A stretch of DNA of 64,000 bases from Zygaena filipendulae (lineage: Eukaryota > Arthropoda > Insecta > Lepidoptera > Zygaenidae). The notes below the pieces were generated by a model. That model was not told where the DNA came from, made no database searches, and was given only the letters and a program-made list of their open reading frames with translations. The first letter of the stretch is position 1, and each line of letters opens with the position of its first letter. The position numbers and the translations under genes were made by a program. Of the stretch, positions 49,670 through 61,123 are shown piece after piece. Location of the stretch: contig CAJRBF020000007.1 in the NCBI GenBank assembly GCA_907165275.2, positions 310,001 through 374,000 on the forward strand, read 5' to 3'.

Positions 49670-52600
49670 ATGGCGTCGAGTAAAAAGACATCGGACTTAG
49701 AATCTAGATTAAAAATGCTGATTTGTAAAAAGGAGGCTCTTTTTGCTAGACTGAATAATGCCTATGAGTTATCTACAAAAATTTCTATTTTTGAGGCGAA
49801 GTCGAACGAACATTTTTTGGCGGAGTCGGAAATTCTCGATGAATATCGCGAAAGGTTTGAACGTATAGTCGATGAGATTAACGAAATTAATTTATTGCTC
49901 AAGACTGAGGCAAACCCGAGTTACAATGACTTGATTAGTTTCGACGATTTATATGTCAGAGTAAAACGAGTCATGAATAAAATCGTTAAAAAATCCGACA
50001 GTGACTGTGCCACAGGATGTTCAAATTCGAATACTTCTAAGATCATAAAGTTACCGCCGATAGTGTTGCCTGGCTTTGACGGTCGAGCCGAAAACTGGCC
50101 TGTATTTTATGAATCGTTTCGGGCCAACGTTCACGACAATGCTCATTTGTCTGACTCGCAGCGTGTGCAATATTTAGTTGGAAAACTCACACATAAAGCG
50201 CAGCAGGTTTTAGCGGGCGTCGTACCTACCGGTGATACGTACTCAGTTATTTGGAATAGTCTAGTTAAAAAATATCAAGACAAACGCGCGTTAGGTACGC
50301 ACTATTTGAATAATATTCTTGATTTAAAGAACTGTCAACATACCTCTAGTAGTCTCGATTCCTTTATTGAAAAATACTCAGCGTCTATATCGGCATTAAA
50401 ACAATTAGAGATACCGGATTTAACCGACTTTATTTTGATGCATTGTGCGCTTAGAAAGATCGACGCTCAAACTATGCAGGCGTTCGAACTCTCCGTCACG
50501 AATAAGGATATTCCGTCTTATAACGATTTAATATCCTTTGTGCAAAATCAAGTAAAAATATTAGATAGATCGCATATGAGTAATTCGAGTTCTTTGTCGA
50601 ATTCGCGCGGGAAACCCAGTGGGAATAAAAGTCCCTCGTCGGCCGTTCGTGCGCATACGTTTGTCGTGAGTGAATCACGCGATTCTCACTCTTGTAGTCT
50701 CTGCCATAAGACCGATCATTCGGAGCTCAGCGAATGTTCTCAGTTTAAGAGTATGAAGTCGCCGAAGTTAAGATTTAATTTTCTTAAATCAAAGCAAGGT
50801 TGTGTAAAGTGTTTAAGTGTTTCACACACGGTTTCCGATTGTTCGGCCCCCGCCAACTGCGAGATATGCAATAAGAGGCATCACACAATCTTACATTTTG
50901 GAAAACCGTTCAATGGCAATAAGAAGTTTGCTTTAAAATCTACTCACTCACACATACAAACTTCACGAACGTCGAATGCGCGTGCATGTTCCACGCACGG
51001 GTCGACTGGTGCTAGTGACACGAACGCGTCCACAGCATGCGCCGCATGCGCGCTTGTGTCGCACACTCCTGCGGCGAATCTCACTCATGCGCTCTGTTTA
51101 AATGATAAGAGTACTGTCCGCGACTCATGTAATAATTCCGCGACGGCTTCAAATGTGCCACAGAGTAGTGAAATTGATAGAGCGGGCACTTTTCTATCGC
51201 ATGAACCCTTTCACTCCTTGAGCGCGAATTGGAGTTCGCAGGCTAACGCGATTCTTTTGGCTACTGCCCAGGTCTATGCGAGAGCTATCAATAGCAGTAG
51301 TAAAATGTTAGTACGGTGCTTAATTGATAATAGCTCACAAAACCATTTAATAACGTGGGATTGTTGTAAAAAATTGAACTTACACGTTGCCCTTCTGAAT
51401 AATTCTGTAATCAGGGGTGTTGGTTTATCTTCGCGACCAATTCACGGCTATGTAGATTTCGAAATTGAGTCTTGCGTCAGCCCTCATAATGAATATAAAT
51501 TACACGCGTTAGTCGTTGACTGTATTACAGATCAATTGCCCTCGCACTTCATTGATAAGTGTGACATGGCTTACTTAAATAATATTTCCATGGCCGATTT
51601 GACATGGAACGTTCCCGGTAATGTGGATATTGTACTCGGTGCACAATTGTTTCCCCATATTTATTTAGGTGAAAAAGTAGACTCCGGTACTCAAGCGCCA
51701 CCTGCCGTGTTAACTTCCTTCGGGTACGTGCTGATGGGAGATTGCCCTAAAGGTGCTCCTGCTGTCCCACATGACTCATCATTTTCTGCAATCGCACTGA
51801 ATGATTTAAATTCGTCGTTGCAAAGGTTTTGGGAGATCGAGGAGATTCCATCAAGGGGTTTTTTGAGCCCAGAGGAGACGGAATGTGAGAATGCATTCGT
51901 TACCTCCGTGTCACGGGACGATGAAGGTCGTTATTCTGTCGCCTTACCTTTTTGTTCTGCTCCAGGCAACTTAGGCAATTCTAGAAGTACTGCTCTTCGC
52001 CGGTTCTTGCTATTGGAAAGAAAGTTCAAAAAGGCTCCTGGGCTTCGGGAGAATTATAATACTGTTATTAATGAGTATATTACAAAAGGATATCTTTCTG
52101 AAGTTGCTGATCAGGACATTAGGGATGTCGGATATTATATTCCCCATCATGCAGTGGTTCGTGCGGACAAGCCCAAACCCCGAATTGTGCTAGATGCTAG
52201 TGCGAAGACTCATACTGGTTTGTCGCTTAACGACGTTCTTCATTCTGGGCCCAATTTACAGGCTGATCTATTCCTCTTATTATTAGAATTCCGACTGTTT
52301 CCTGTCGCGATGACGGCAGACGTGCAGCAGATGTATTTGCAAGTTGGGGTTTCTCCCGATGATCGCAAATTTCTGAGAATTTTATTTCGCTTTAATGAAA
52401 ATGAGGATATTCGTACATTTCAATTTGATCGAGTTCCCTTCGGTTTGAAATGTAGCCCGTATTTAGCGATGAGGACGTTGCGTCAATTAGCCACGGATAT
52501 GTCCGCGCAGTTTCCAAATGCTGCGATCGTAACAAGATCCAAGTTCTACATGGATGACCTTGTTCAGTCCTGTCCTGATGAGTTGTCAGCTGTACGCTTA

Positions 52601-55087
52601 GCTAATGAGCTCATAACCATGTTTAAGTCAGGTTGCATGGATTTGATTAAATGGACGAGCAATTCGCCTACTCTGTTAGAGAATCTTCCTAAGTCGCATC
52701 GTAGTTCGATTAGTTTCGATGGGAGCGATCCTACTGCGCCCAGCTTAAAAGTATTGGGTCTCTCATGGAAGCCTGCTAACGATCATTTCCATTTTTCAAC
52801 TATTGACGTTCAAGTAAAATGTACCAAACGAAACATACTTTCGGTTGTAGCTCGTTTATTCGATGTGCTGGGCTTAGTCGCACCAGTAATATTGTACGCC
52901 AAACTGTTAATTAAAGAGTTGTGGCTTGCCAAGATAGGTTGGGATGATCCCCCTCCTGAGAGCATTATTCGTCGTTTTTTTATTCTCACGCAGGAATTTC
53001 CGCTGCTTTCTACGCTAAGAATTCCTCGTCATGTGCGTGTGACGAGCTCCGGTCAAGTAAATGTCGTAGGATTTTGTGATGCAAGCTTAAATGGCTATGG
53101 TTGCGTCATTTATTTACATACCACTGATGCGTCAGGCAATATATCCGTTCAACCGAAATCAAAGGTTTCTCCTACGAAGGTTAGCACCTTAGCACGCTTA
53201 GAATTGTGCGCTGCAGTCTTGGTGTCTAAATTAATTAAACTTGTACTTGACACGTACCAGAATCGTGTTAAGATAGCTGATGTGTATGCCTTTTCGGATT
53301 CCACTATAGCTCTTTCCTGGATTAACTCTTCTCCACATCGTTGGTCGATTTTTGTTGCGAATCGAGTCGCGCAGTGTCAGGAGAATCTCTCTCCCCACAA
53401 TTTCTATCATGTGGCTGGCACCGAAAATCCTAGTGATTGTGTTTCACGTGGGATGTTGCCATCGCAGTTAGTTTCCCACAATCTGTGGTGGAATGGCCCT
53501 CAGTGGCTCCAGAACCTTCCTTGTGAGTGGCCGATTCGTAGATTCGCACCTTCTGAGGATGAGGAATTACCAGAACATAAAGTCAATGTCATGACCACAA
53601 CGGTGAAAGTTAAATCGTCTGTCTTATACGATCTCTCGTTGCGTATATCAGCGTGGAATAGATTGTTGAGAATTACGGTATACGTTCTGCGTTTCATAAC
53701 GAAAGTTAGAGTCCCTTCTCATCCCATAGAAAATTTGTCGATGGCCGAGAAGTATATCATTCAAATGGTCCAGCGAAATCATTTTGCTGATGATATCAAG
53801 TTAATAAATAAGAAAAAACGTCCATCAGGGAAGTTAAGTAAATTGTCGGTTTTCATTGATAATGAGGGAACCTTACGTATTGGAGGTCGTCTTTCTCGTT
53901 CTGACCTGCCTTTTGAGGTTAAGCATCCAGTACTTCTTCCTAAACATGATCATGTTGTGAACTTGATTGTGCGACATTTTCACGAGTTATACTGTCATGC
54001 AGGCCCTGATCTTCTGATGTCCCTTGTACGACAACGGTACTGGATTCTAGATGCTAGGACTGTCATTCAAGCTAGGGTTCGTGAATGTAATGCGTGTTTT
54101 CGCGTCAGTCCCTCGCATCCGACTCCTAAGATGGCGGATCTGCCTTCTTATCGTATAACCGAAGCCAAGGCATTCGTACACACGGGCGTCGATTATGCGG
54201 GTCCCCTGCGTATACTTCTTTCTCGCCGTCGTGGGCAACATGCTCAAAAGGCATATATCTGTTTATTCGTGTGTCTTGTCACGAAGGCTGTTCATATTGA
54301 ACTTGTTACGGAACTTTCCAGCGACTGTTTCATAGCAGCGTTTAAGCGTTTCATTTCCCGTCGTGGCCCAGTGTCGTCGATCTATTCTGACAATAGCACA
54401 AATTTCATTGGTGCACGTGCGCAATTGGACGAAATGTATAATTTACTACTCAATTCTCAGCATAACGCTAATTTAAAGCGAGAGCTTGAGAAACACCGTA
54501 TCCATTGGAAGTTCATTCCCCCTAGAGCTCCTCATTTCGGTGGGTTGTGGGAATCGAATATTAAAAGTTTGAAAACCCATCTTTATAGAGTGATAGGTGA
54601 CCATTTGTTAACTTATGAGGAATTGCAGACGGTATTGGTGCAAATCGAATGCGTCATGAATTCTAGACCTCTGAGTGTCCTTAGTTCTGATCCCTATCCA
54701 GAAGTTCTGACGCCTGCCCATTTTTTAATGTCCACTCCTCTTAAATACTTACCGGCTTCCGATTTGTCGGATTCGCGTATGAATTTAGTAAAACGCAAAC
54801 AATTGCTGGATAATATGGTAGCTTCCTATTGGAAAAAATGGAGTAGGGAGTATTTGCACACGTTGCAGGTGAAACAAAAATGGCATACTGACCATGGTCA
54901 TCCCATCCAGGTGGGCACTGTCGTGTTGATCGGACAAGATGATGCTCCACCATTGTCATGGCCTCTAGGGGTCGTTACCGAACTATTTCCTGGTGCCGAC
55001 GGGATAGTTCGGGTTGCTACAGTCAAGGCTGGGCACAGCTCTTTCAAGCGTCCCATTGTTCGGCTGTATCCGTTGCCGAATCAATAA
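49670..55087 (+). CDS. BEL/Pao Gag-Pol polyprotein, intact (1805 aa)
   Basis: The open frame begins three codons earlier at a TTG; the ATG is at 49670. In order: coiled-coil N-terminus, Gag domain (from about 130, LPPIVLPGFDGRAENWPVFY), Cys/His knuckles (CSLCHKTDHSELSEC, CVKCLSVSHTVSDC, CEICNKRHH), a retropepsin-like segment (CLIDNSSQNHLI), reverse transcriptase (PRIVLDASAKTHTG, FGLKCSPYLAM, YMDD at about residue 960), RNase H (VGFCDASLNGYG, LARLELCAA, FSDSTIALSWI), integrase (zinc region, HTGVDYAGPL, IYSDNSTNFIG, GGLWESNIKSLK) and DUF5641-type tail ending RPIVRLYPLPNQ. No stop or frameshift, so potentially functional protein. Confidence 0.95.
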   Translation: MASSKKTSDLESRLKMLICKKEALFARLNNAYELSTKISIFEAKSNEHFLAESEILDEYRERFERIVDEINEINLLLKTEANPSYNDLISFDDLYVRVKRVMNKIVKKSDSDCATGCSNSNTSKIIKLPPIVLPGFDGRAENWPVFYESFRANVHDNAHLSDSQRVQYLVGKLTHKAQQVLAGVVPTGDTYSVIWNSLVKKYQDKRALGTHYLNNILDLKNCQHTSSSLDSFIEKYSASISALKQLEIPDLTDFILMHCALRKIDAQTMQAFELSVTNKDIPSYNDLISFVQNQVKILDRSHMSNSSSLSNSRGKPSGNKSPSSAVRAHTFVVSESRDSHSCSLCHKTDHSELSECSQFKSMKSPKLRFNFLKSKQGCVKCLSVSHTVSDCSAPANCEICNKRHHTILHFGKPFNGNKKFALKSTHSHIQTSRTSNARACSTHGSTGASDTNASTACAACALVSHTPAANLTHALCLNDKSTVRDSCNNSATASNVPQSSEIDRAGTFLSHEPFHSLSANWSSQANAILLATAQVYARAINSSSKMLVRCLIDNSSQNHLITWDCCKKLNLHVALLNNSVIRGVGLSSRPIHGYVDFEIESCVSPHNEYKLHALVVDCITDQLPSHFIDKCDMAYLNNISMADLTWNVPGNVDIVLGAQLFPHIYLGEKVDSGTQAPPAVLTSFGYVLMGDCPKGAPAVPHDSSFSAIALNDLNSSLQRFWEIEEIPSRGFLSPEETECENAFVTSVSRDDEGRYSVALPFCSAPGNLGNSRSTALRRFLLLERKFKKAPGLRENYNTVINEYITKGYLSEVADQDIRDVGYYIPHHAVVRADKPKPRIVLDASAKTHTGLSLNDVLHSGPNLQADLFLLLLEFRLFPVAMTADVQQMYLQVGVSPDDRKFLRILFRFNENEDIRTFQFDRVPFGLKCSPYLAMRTLRQLATDMSAQFPNAAIVTRSKFYMDDLVQSCPDELSAVRLANELITMFKSGCMDLIKWTSNSPTLLENLPKSHRSSISFDGSDPTAPSLKVLGLSWKPANDHFHFSTIDVQVKCTKRNILSVVARLFDVLGLVAPVILYAKLLIKELWLAKIGWDDPPPESIIRRFFILTQEFPLLSTLRIPRHVRVTSSGQVNVVGFCDASLNGYGCVIYLHTTDASGNISVQPKSKVSPTKVSTLARLELCAAVLVSKLIKLVLDTYQNRVKIADVYAFSDSTIALSWINSSPHRWSIFVANRVAQCQENLSPHNFYHVAGTENPSDCVSRGMLPSQLVSHNLWWNGPQWLQNLPCEWPIRRFAPSEDEELPEHKVNVMTTTVKVKSSVLYDLSLRISAWNRLLRITVYVLRFITKVRVPSHPIENLSMAEKYIIQMVQRNHFADDIKLINKKKRPSGKLSKLSVFIDNEGTLRIGGRLSRSDLPFEVKHPVLLPKHDHVVNLIVRHFHELYCHAGPDLLMSLVRQRYWILDARTVIQARVRECNACFRVSPSHPTPKMADLPSYRITEAKAFVHTGVDYAGPLRILLSRRRGQHAQKAYICLFVCLVTKAVHIELVTELSSDCFIAAFKRFISRRGPVSSIYSDNSTNFIGARAQLDEMYNLLLNSQHNANLKRELEKHRIHWKFIPPRAPHFGGLWESNIKSLKTHLYRVIGDHLLTYEELQTVLVQIECVMNSRPLSVLSSDPYPEVLTPAHFLMSTPLKYLPASDLSDSRMNLVKRKQLLDNMVASYWKKWSREYLHTLQVKQKWHTDHGHPIQVGTVVLIGQDDAPPLSWPLGVVTELFPGADGIVRVATVKAGHSSFKRPIVRLYPLPNQ

Positions 55088-55324
55088 GCCTTTAATGAAC
55101 ATAATTTTAGTTCGTAAGATAGATTGTAGTTAATATTAATTGTATCTTAATTCATAGGTTAGTGTATAACCATAGAATGTTAGTCCAACTTAAAGGAAAT
55201 ACATATGTACTTTACTTAGTATTTAGCCGATAAGGTAGTAGCTTCACTTGAGCACTCAGCTTATTTTGACATTGGAGCATTTTGCTTGGGTTGAAAGCCT
55301 CACGACCTTTCAAGGGGGGGTGCA
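55088..55324 (+). other. BEL 3' UTR and polypurine tract
   Basis: AT-rich sequence ends in CGACCTTTCAAGGGGGGG (polypurine 55312-55320), then TGCA and the presumed LTR start TGGTGAAGCG at 55325. The same CTTTCAAG-plus-G pattern precedes the LTR in both other BEL copies of this window. Confidence 0.8.
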
Positions 55325-56640
55325 TGGTGAAGCGCCAACGTATGCGCGGTAAAATTAGGTAACTTTATAATTAAACAACAAGAAAACCTTGTATACGTGC
55401 ATGGCTCACTCAATCTACCTTTCGTCCAGAGATGGCGTAATTGTCAACTTGTCAACTGTTTTATCGATGGTTCAATACCGTTCGATTAAAGAGTTTCGAA
55501 TTCGCGCTCTCGCTGATGATGGCGGTATAGCGTGCTCTGTGTAATTTGACGGAGTCGAAATTTTCAAAACCTTGTAATTCCCCACGTGAGAGTGAAAATA
55601 AACCCGATAAATAATCTTTAGAAGGTCCTCCATCTTTGTGGACTATCGCCAGAGGAAAATCTCGTGTATTTCTCCGGATTCATCTAGATAAAGATTGGCC
55701 GGCCGGCCCACCAGCTCACCGTCTTCGACACTTCTTCAAGTCATCCTCGGATGCAAAGGAATCCAAGCCAAGAGTTCTCGCTTTGACGAACAGGTGAGTG
55801 GGCCTGTTTTATAAATTGCACAGACGGCATTTACTTGTGTTTTCTTGTTTTACTTTATTACGTGGTCGCCATTATTATAGGCGTAATAAATTACATAAAA
55901 TATTTTCAGTACGCAAGTACACCCAGTGGTGTGGCTATTTACACGCTTCACCATATTTTTGGTCCTATTCGAGCTCGGATTGTCCAGTTTTTTTGAATAC
56001 ATAACATTAGTATTCGAACAAATTATTGGTTCGATCCATTTCAATTTGTTCCAGTCAAAACAATTTTGAGTGCATAACTTTAGTGTTCAAATATATAAAA
56101 TTGTTTCAAGTACATAATTATTAGTACGGCGGTACAAATTTACCTAAAGTAGGTGCTACATAACGTTAGTAAGTACATACCTACATAATTAATTTGCTAC
56201 CTAGCTAAGAATTTTAAGTATTGAAACGTATAGGTTTCGACTTAGGTATTTGAACTATAGGCAAGCACATAATTCTTAGTGCACATTTATTTGCCGTTCA
56301 AGTACAAACTTCGTAACGTAATACATAGGATTGATACATAAACGCGAGTAAGTAGGTACATAATTTTAGTACATTTGACTACTCGGTGCAAATTCTTAGC
56401 AAGGTAGATAGTAAGTACATTAACATTCTAGAAATTAAGTGCGTATTGAGGAAGCATACATAGGTATTTACATAGGTGTTTAGTATCTTTCTACTTCGTA
56501 CGATCTTTTTTCTGGTGTTTCACTAGGCAAGTACGTATCTTTGGTGCCTTGTATGATTTCGCGTTCAATATCAATTCATTTCTACGAATTCTACGAATGC
56601 ATTGGTAGGTATAGTCACCGGCCAGCGAACTTTGTTCTTA

Positions 56641-57570
56641 CTATTGCCGTGTTATATTTTTTGTATAGAATTTACAACTTACGAATAGGGTAATTCTATC
56701 AGATCTACGCTGCGCAACACTTATACGTCCTAAACGTTCTCTAATATTTTTAATTTCGTTATCTAATGACTGCAACTCCGATAATTTATTTAATTTTTCC
56801 TTGAGCTCAACGTTGTCCGCGCTCTCCACGTATAGTATCTCGAAACATTTTTCCCTATCCTCTTGTATTTGTTTACCGGCAGGGAGATACCTTGACAATA
56901 TGTCTGCAACCAAATTTTGTCTACCCGATATGTGTTCCACCGTGTAATCGAATTGTTCCAAATATAATATCCAACGCGTAACCCTACTGTTATACAACTT
57001 CCAGTTTTTAATAAACGTTAACGCCTTATGATCTGTTTTGATCGTAAATTTTGCTCCCCGTAAATACGTTTCGAACTTTTTAATACTACTAATTATCGCG
57101 TAAAACTCTTGTTCTGTAACTGCCCAATTTAATTCCGGCCCCTTCAACGTTCTACTGTGATACCCTAAAACTTTCATTTCATTTTTGTCATCTAACTGAT
57201 AGAGTACCCCAGCTAACCCTATGTCTGAGCTATCTGTTTGCAAATAATATGGTTTATTAAAATCTGGATGATGTAACATTACCGTCTCTATGAATCTAGT
57301 TTTTAATAATTCGAACGCCCTCTGTTCCTCGCTGCCCCATTTCCACGCCTGAAGCTTCTTTAATAACTTACATAACGGTAAGATTAATATACTATAATCA
57401 CGAATAAATCTACGATAGAAATTGTAAAGTCCTAAGAACGCGCGTAATTGTTTTAGCCCTTTAGGTTGCGGAAAATCTCTAATACTCTTCAATTTATCTG
57501 GGTCCGAATTAGCGCCTTGTCGTTTACCCATTTTAAACGTTTTTAATTTTAATTGTTTTTTATTTATCAC
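56641..57570 (-). pseudogene. Ty3/Gypsy pol fragment, copy B
   Basis: It encodes the same 309 residues as the fragment at 27479-28408, with identical ends and the same missing catalytic palm and integrase. Confidence 0.9.
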
Positions 57571-58391
57571 TTATTTCACTAATTTAAACGAACTAAAGAA
57601 ATTAACTGATTTAAACTTCTAAATTGCGATCGAAAATGTTTTATATTTATTAAAAGTTTTTACGTATAATCACACTAACACTAGCTGATCGACCTTGGAC
57701 AATTTAATCGGTTAAAGCTTATTTTTACACTGTTTTACGCTTCTATTCTTCAAAAGTTTTAACTTCAATATAAATTTTCATTCCTTAGCAATCTGCAAAG
57801 AAATGAAAACTTATAATACCCCCCCCCCTGACTTTTATAATGGAAACACTTTCAAGCCGATGTCCAATCTCAAGACCTTTCCATTTTCACAAGCAACAAT
57901 TTGTAGGGTTTTACCCCTACTTGAAATTTACTTTAACTAGCCATGACGATCCCGATTTTACGTTAATTTAATTTAACCTGATTAGGAATCCTGGTTTACT
58001 ACGACATCTATTTGTAGGGTGTAACCCCCACGTCATTATGTTTAAATAGCCATGCATTTATTGACCTAGGCCATTTGTATTCATTCTAGTCAACCATGCG
58101 ATACGCTGTCGCGGTCGTTTATATTTATTTGATTCAACCAGTCCTTTCCAGATTTGTCGGGGGGGGGGGGGAGCAGCTGACCTTGGATGCGGATAGTTAT
58201 GGATCGATCCATGTATAAACTGCAAATGATATTTGTTAGCCTCTCGGGGATACTTAGATAGCGCAACTTCTGCCTAAGTATTGGAAGCAGGACATTATCA
58301 TAAGCGGATGTTATATCGAGGAAAACACCTATGAGGTGCTCTTCTCGAGAGAACGCAGTGCGAATGTCGGTAGTGAGTATACTAAGGCTAT

Positions 58392-60494
58392 TGTGACGCC
58401 TGTGAGGCTCACAAAAATTTTATTTTATTTAAAATATTAATTACATATAAATAATAGGTGTATAATAGCATAAAACACTTATTATATTATGTTAAAAATG
58501 ATTTAATAAACATTGCGGGTCCATATACTCACAATGTTCATTTTGTATGTTTGTACGTGAATAACGCGGAAACTATTGTAAACAGACTTGGTTCATACGA
58601 CCTAGGATGTTTATACTAGGAAATACTAACTTTGTGTTTAATTTCAGAACACCCCCCAACCCCCCTCTCAAATAGGGCGTGAGCGCACCGCCAGTATCCA
58701 CGCAGGCACACACCGTCGTGGAGACGACGAGCGAGCGCGCGGACGCAGAGCGTGTGCGGGCGAACGAGCACGCAGATGCAGAGTGGTGTATAGACGAGCG
58801 AGCGCACATACAGAGGGATGTGAAGGCAATCGAGTGCGCGTAGGCGACTCGTATGTGCGCCGTGGTTGGATTGAAATATTATAAGAGAAGTCGTCACCAC
58901 GAGTGTCGAGATGGAGTGTGTGGGAGTTTGAACGAGCCGACGCGCTTAGCGACATAGTCGCTCTGCGCGAAAGCCTTGTCGATGCGCAATTGCAACGGCG
59001 TCTGTGCGAAGTCGTCTCGGCGACGCGCGGCTGTAGTAACTGTGCGAAGACACCTCGTCAACGCGCGGCTGTAATGGCGTCTGTGCGAAGACACCTTGCC
59101 AACGCGCGGCTGTAAAAGGCGTCTGTGCGAAGGTACCTTTGTAGTGACTTGTTCATTACGCTTGACTGTTCATTGCGAACAACCTTGTCGAGCAGGCGGG
59201 CGTGTAATGCGTGTGTCTGTGAGGCGGCTTGGTGGTGAGATGTTGGTGGTGCCCGAACGGCTTAACTAGTAAGGTAGCAACCGCTCTCGCTTCCGGGTGG
59301 GATCGGATTGTTGATGACTCACGTTATTGGCATTCCGGTTCTGTTCCTAGTTCTTGTGACTAGATGAAAATGAGTGTCCAAGTGGGGTTGCATGGGGATG
59401 AGGTATGATCCAAATCATCCAACACAACCTTCAAGCAGTAACACAATTGGGCTTTATGCCTTAGCTACGTGTAGCTACTATAACACAAACCTACCGACTG
59501 AAGTTATGAGGTCCGGCGAGGCTGGTCTCATTTACGTATATTTGAATTAACTTAGGGATGGTGTCGAGGTCGCGGTACTATCCGCTTTCTGGCCTCGGTC
59601 TTCGGGCTGACACGTACCCTGGGGTCTCGGTACCGCCGAATTATGGCCCCCAACGATATTGTCTGCGGACTTGGGACGTATAGTCTCTTTTGCTGGCTCC
59701 CTCTGATGGATGTCGGTCACACTATGCTACATGCATATTATTTGGAGAATCCTCTACCTTGTGCAACACAGGGGGGGGGGGGGGGGGGGTGGTAACTGCT
59801 TTTAAGCAGGTGGTTGGCCATCACCGTGGGGTAGCGCTGGACGGGGCTACGCCGCCTCTCATAGATATTAATCTTTGGTATCTAGGAGAGCCACAATTGC
59901 ACAAAGACCTAGCACTTGAACGTCGTACGGGAGGTGCTCTCATGAGCATCATATTCCTGTCTCAGAATCCTAATCGCTACTAACGTCGATAGACGGGAGT
60001 TAGCATTTATGCGAACCACCATTAACCACGGTTATCTGTCTTTGGAGTCTCTCCAACACCGGGCGAACAACGTCCAAGCAAAAGGCTGTTTAGCGAACTG
60101 GATGAAGTGAGGTCTAGCGAATAAAGTAAGGTCTGTTCGTCTATTGGAAGAGGCGACCCAACTCAACGGACGTTGGGCGACCTAAAGATATTCCTACGGG
60201 AATACAATAATGATGATAATATGAATCTAGCACTGGGCCTGGATCCACCCAGCGAAACTATGTCAATAAATCATAAAAATTTCCTAATTGTTTTATTTAA
60301 CTAAGCCTATCCAACCTAACTCGATGTAACGCAATCACGAAATCTAAAGTGTCGTATCTCAACCTAAAAGAACTGAAGTTATTATAAACACAACGTAGAA
60401 CAGGGTCTTAACTACTAGACGAAATTGGCCAAAAATGAGATGTTCAACATCTTCGATGTTGTTCGTGTAATGATGGAGGAGGGTGAAAGTTACA
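58392..60494 (+). mobile_element. TG...CA element 1, copy B
   Basis: This is the counterpart of 29230-31332, again with CTAT on both sides, the 42-bp minisatellite and a 19-base G run (59771-59789). It interrupts the copy of the LINE reverse transcriptase. Confidence 0.78.
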
Positions 60495-60498
60495 CTAT

Positions 60499-61119
60499 CC
60501 ATTGTTCCGATGCCTCTTCTAAATCCGAATTGGCTTCTAGGAAGAAGATTTTTGTTCTCCACTATCCATTCTAGTCGGTTTTTTACAAGATGTTCCAAGA
60601 TCTTAGCCATCACGGAGGACAGAGCAATGGGTCGGTAGGAGTTTGGATTATTCGGATCCTTTCCAGGCTTAATAATAGGGATGACGATTTGTTGTTTCCA
60701 CGTTTGGGGAACCAGGCCTGATTGGAAGATATTGTTTATAACTTGGAGAAAGAAAATTTTGCTTGATTTTGATAGTTTTATTATGAATGAATATGGAATA
60801 CCGTCAATTCCCGGTGCCGAATCTTTGACGTGGTCCAGAGCGCAGATCAATTCTTCGTATGAGAAAACATCATTCATCCTATCCTGTGAGAGAGAGGGTT
60901 GAGTATCGAGGGGAGGGAGGAGGTTCTTTTCAGGAACGAAGGGAGGAGCTAGTTTACTAACAAAGTTATGGAGCCAAGAGGAAGGGTCATTAGAGGGCGG
61001 GTTGTGGTTATCCATGAGAGACCTACGAAAGGATTTAATTTTTTTCCACACTAAGGAAGTGTGTGCACGCGGGGACAGTGATTCACAAAAATTACGCCAG
61101 CCTTGAAACTTTTTTTTTG
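60499..61119 (-). pseudogene. Jockey LINE ORF2 reverse transcriptase N-terminus, copy B
   Basis: It has the same residues as copy A, including YRPIALSSVMAKILEHLV and QFGFRRGIGTMDS. The motif A piece follows at about 58172-58391 on the far side of element 1. Confidence 0.87.
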
Positions 61120-61123
61120 ATAG

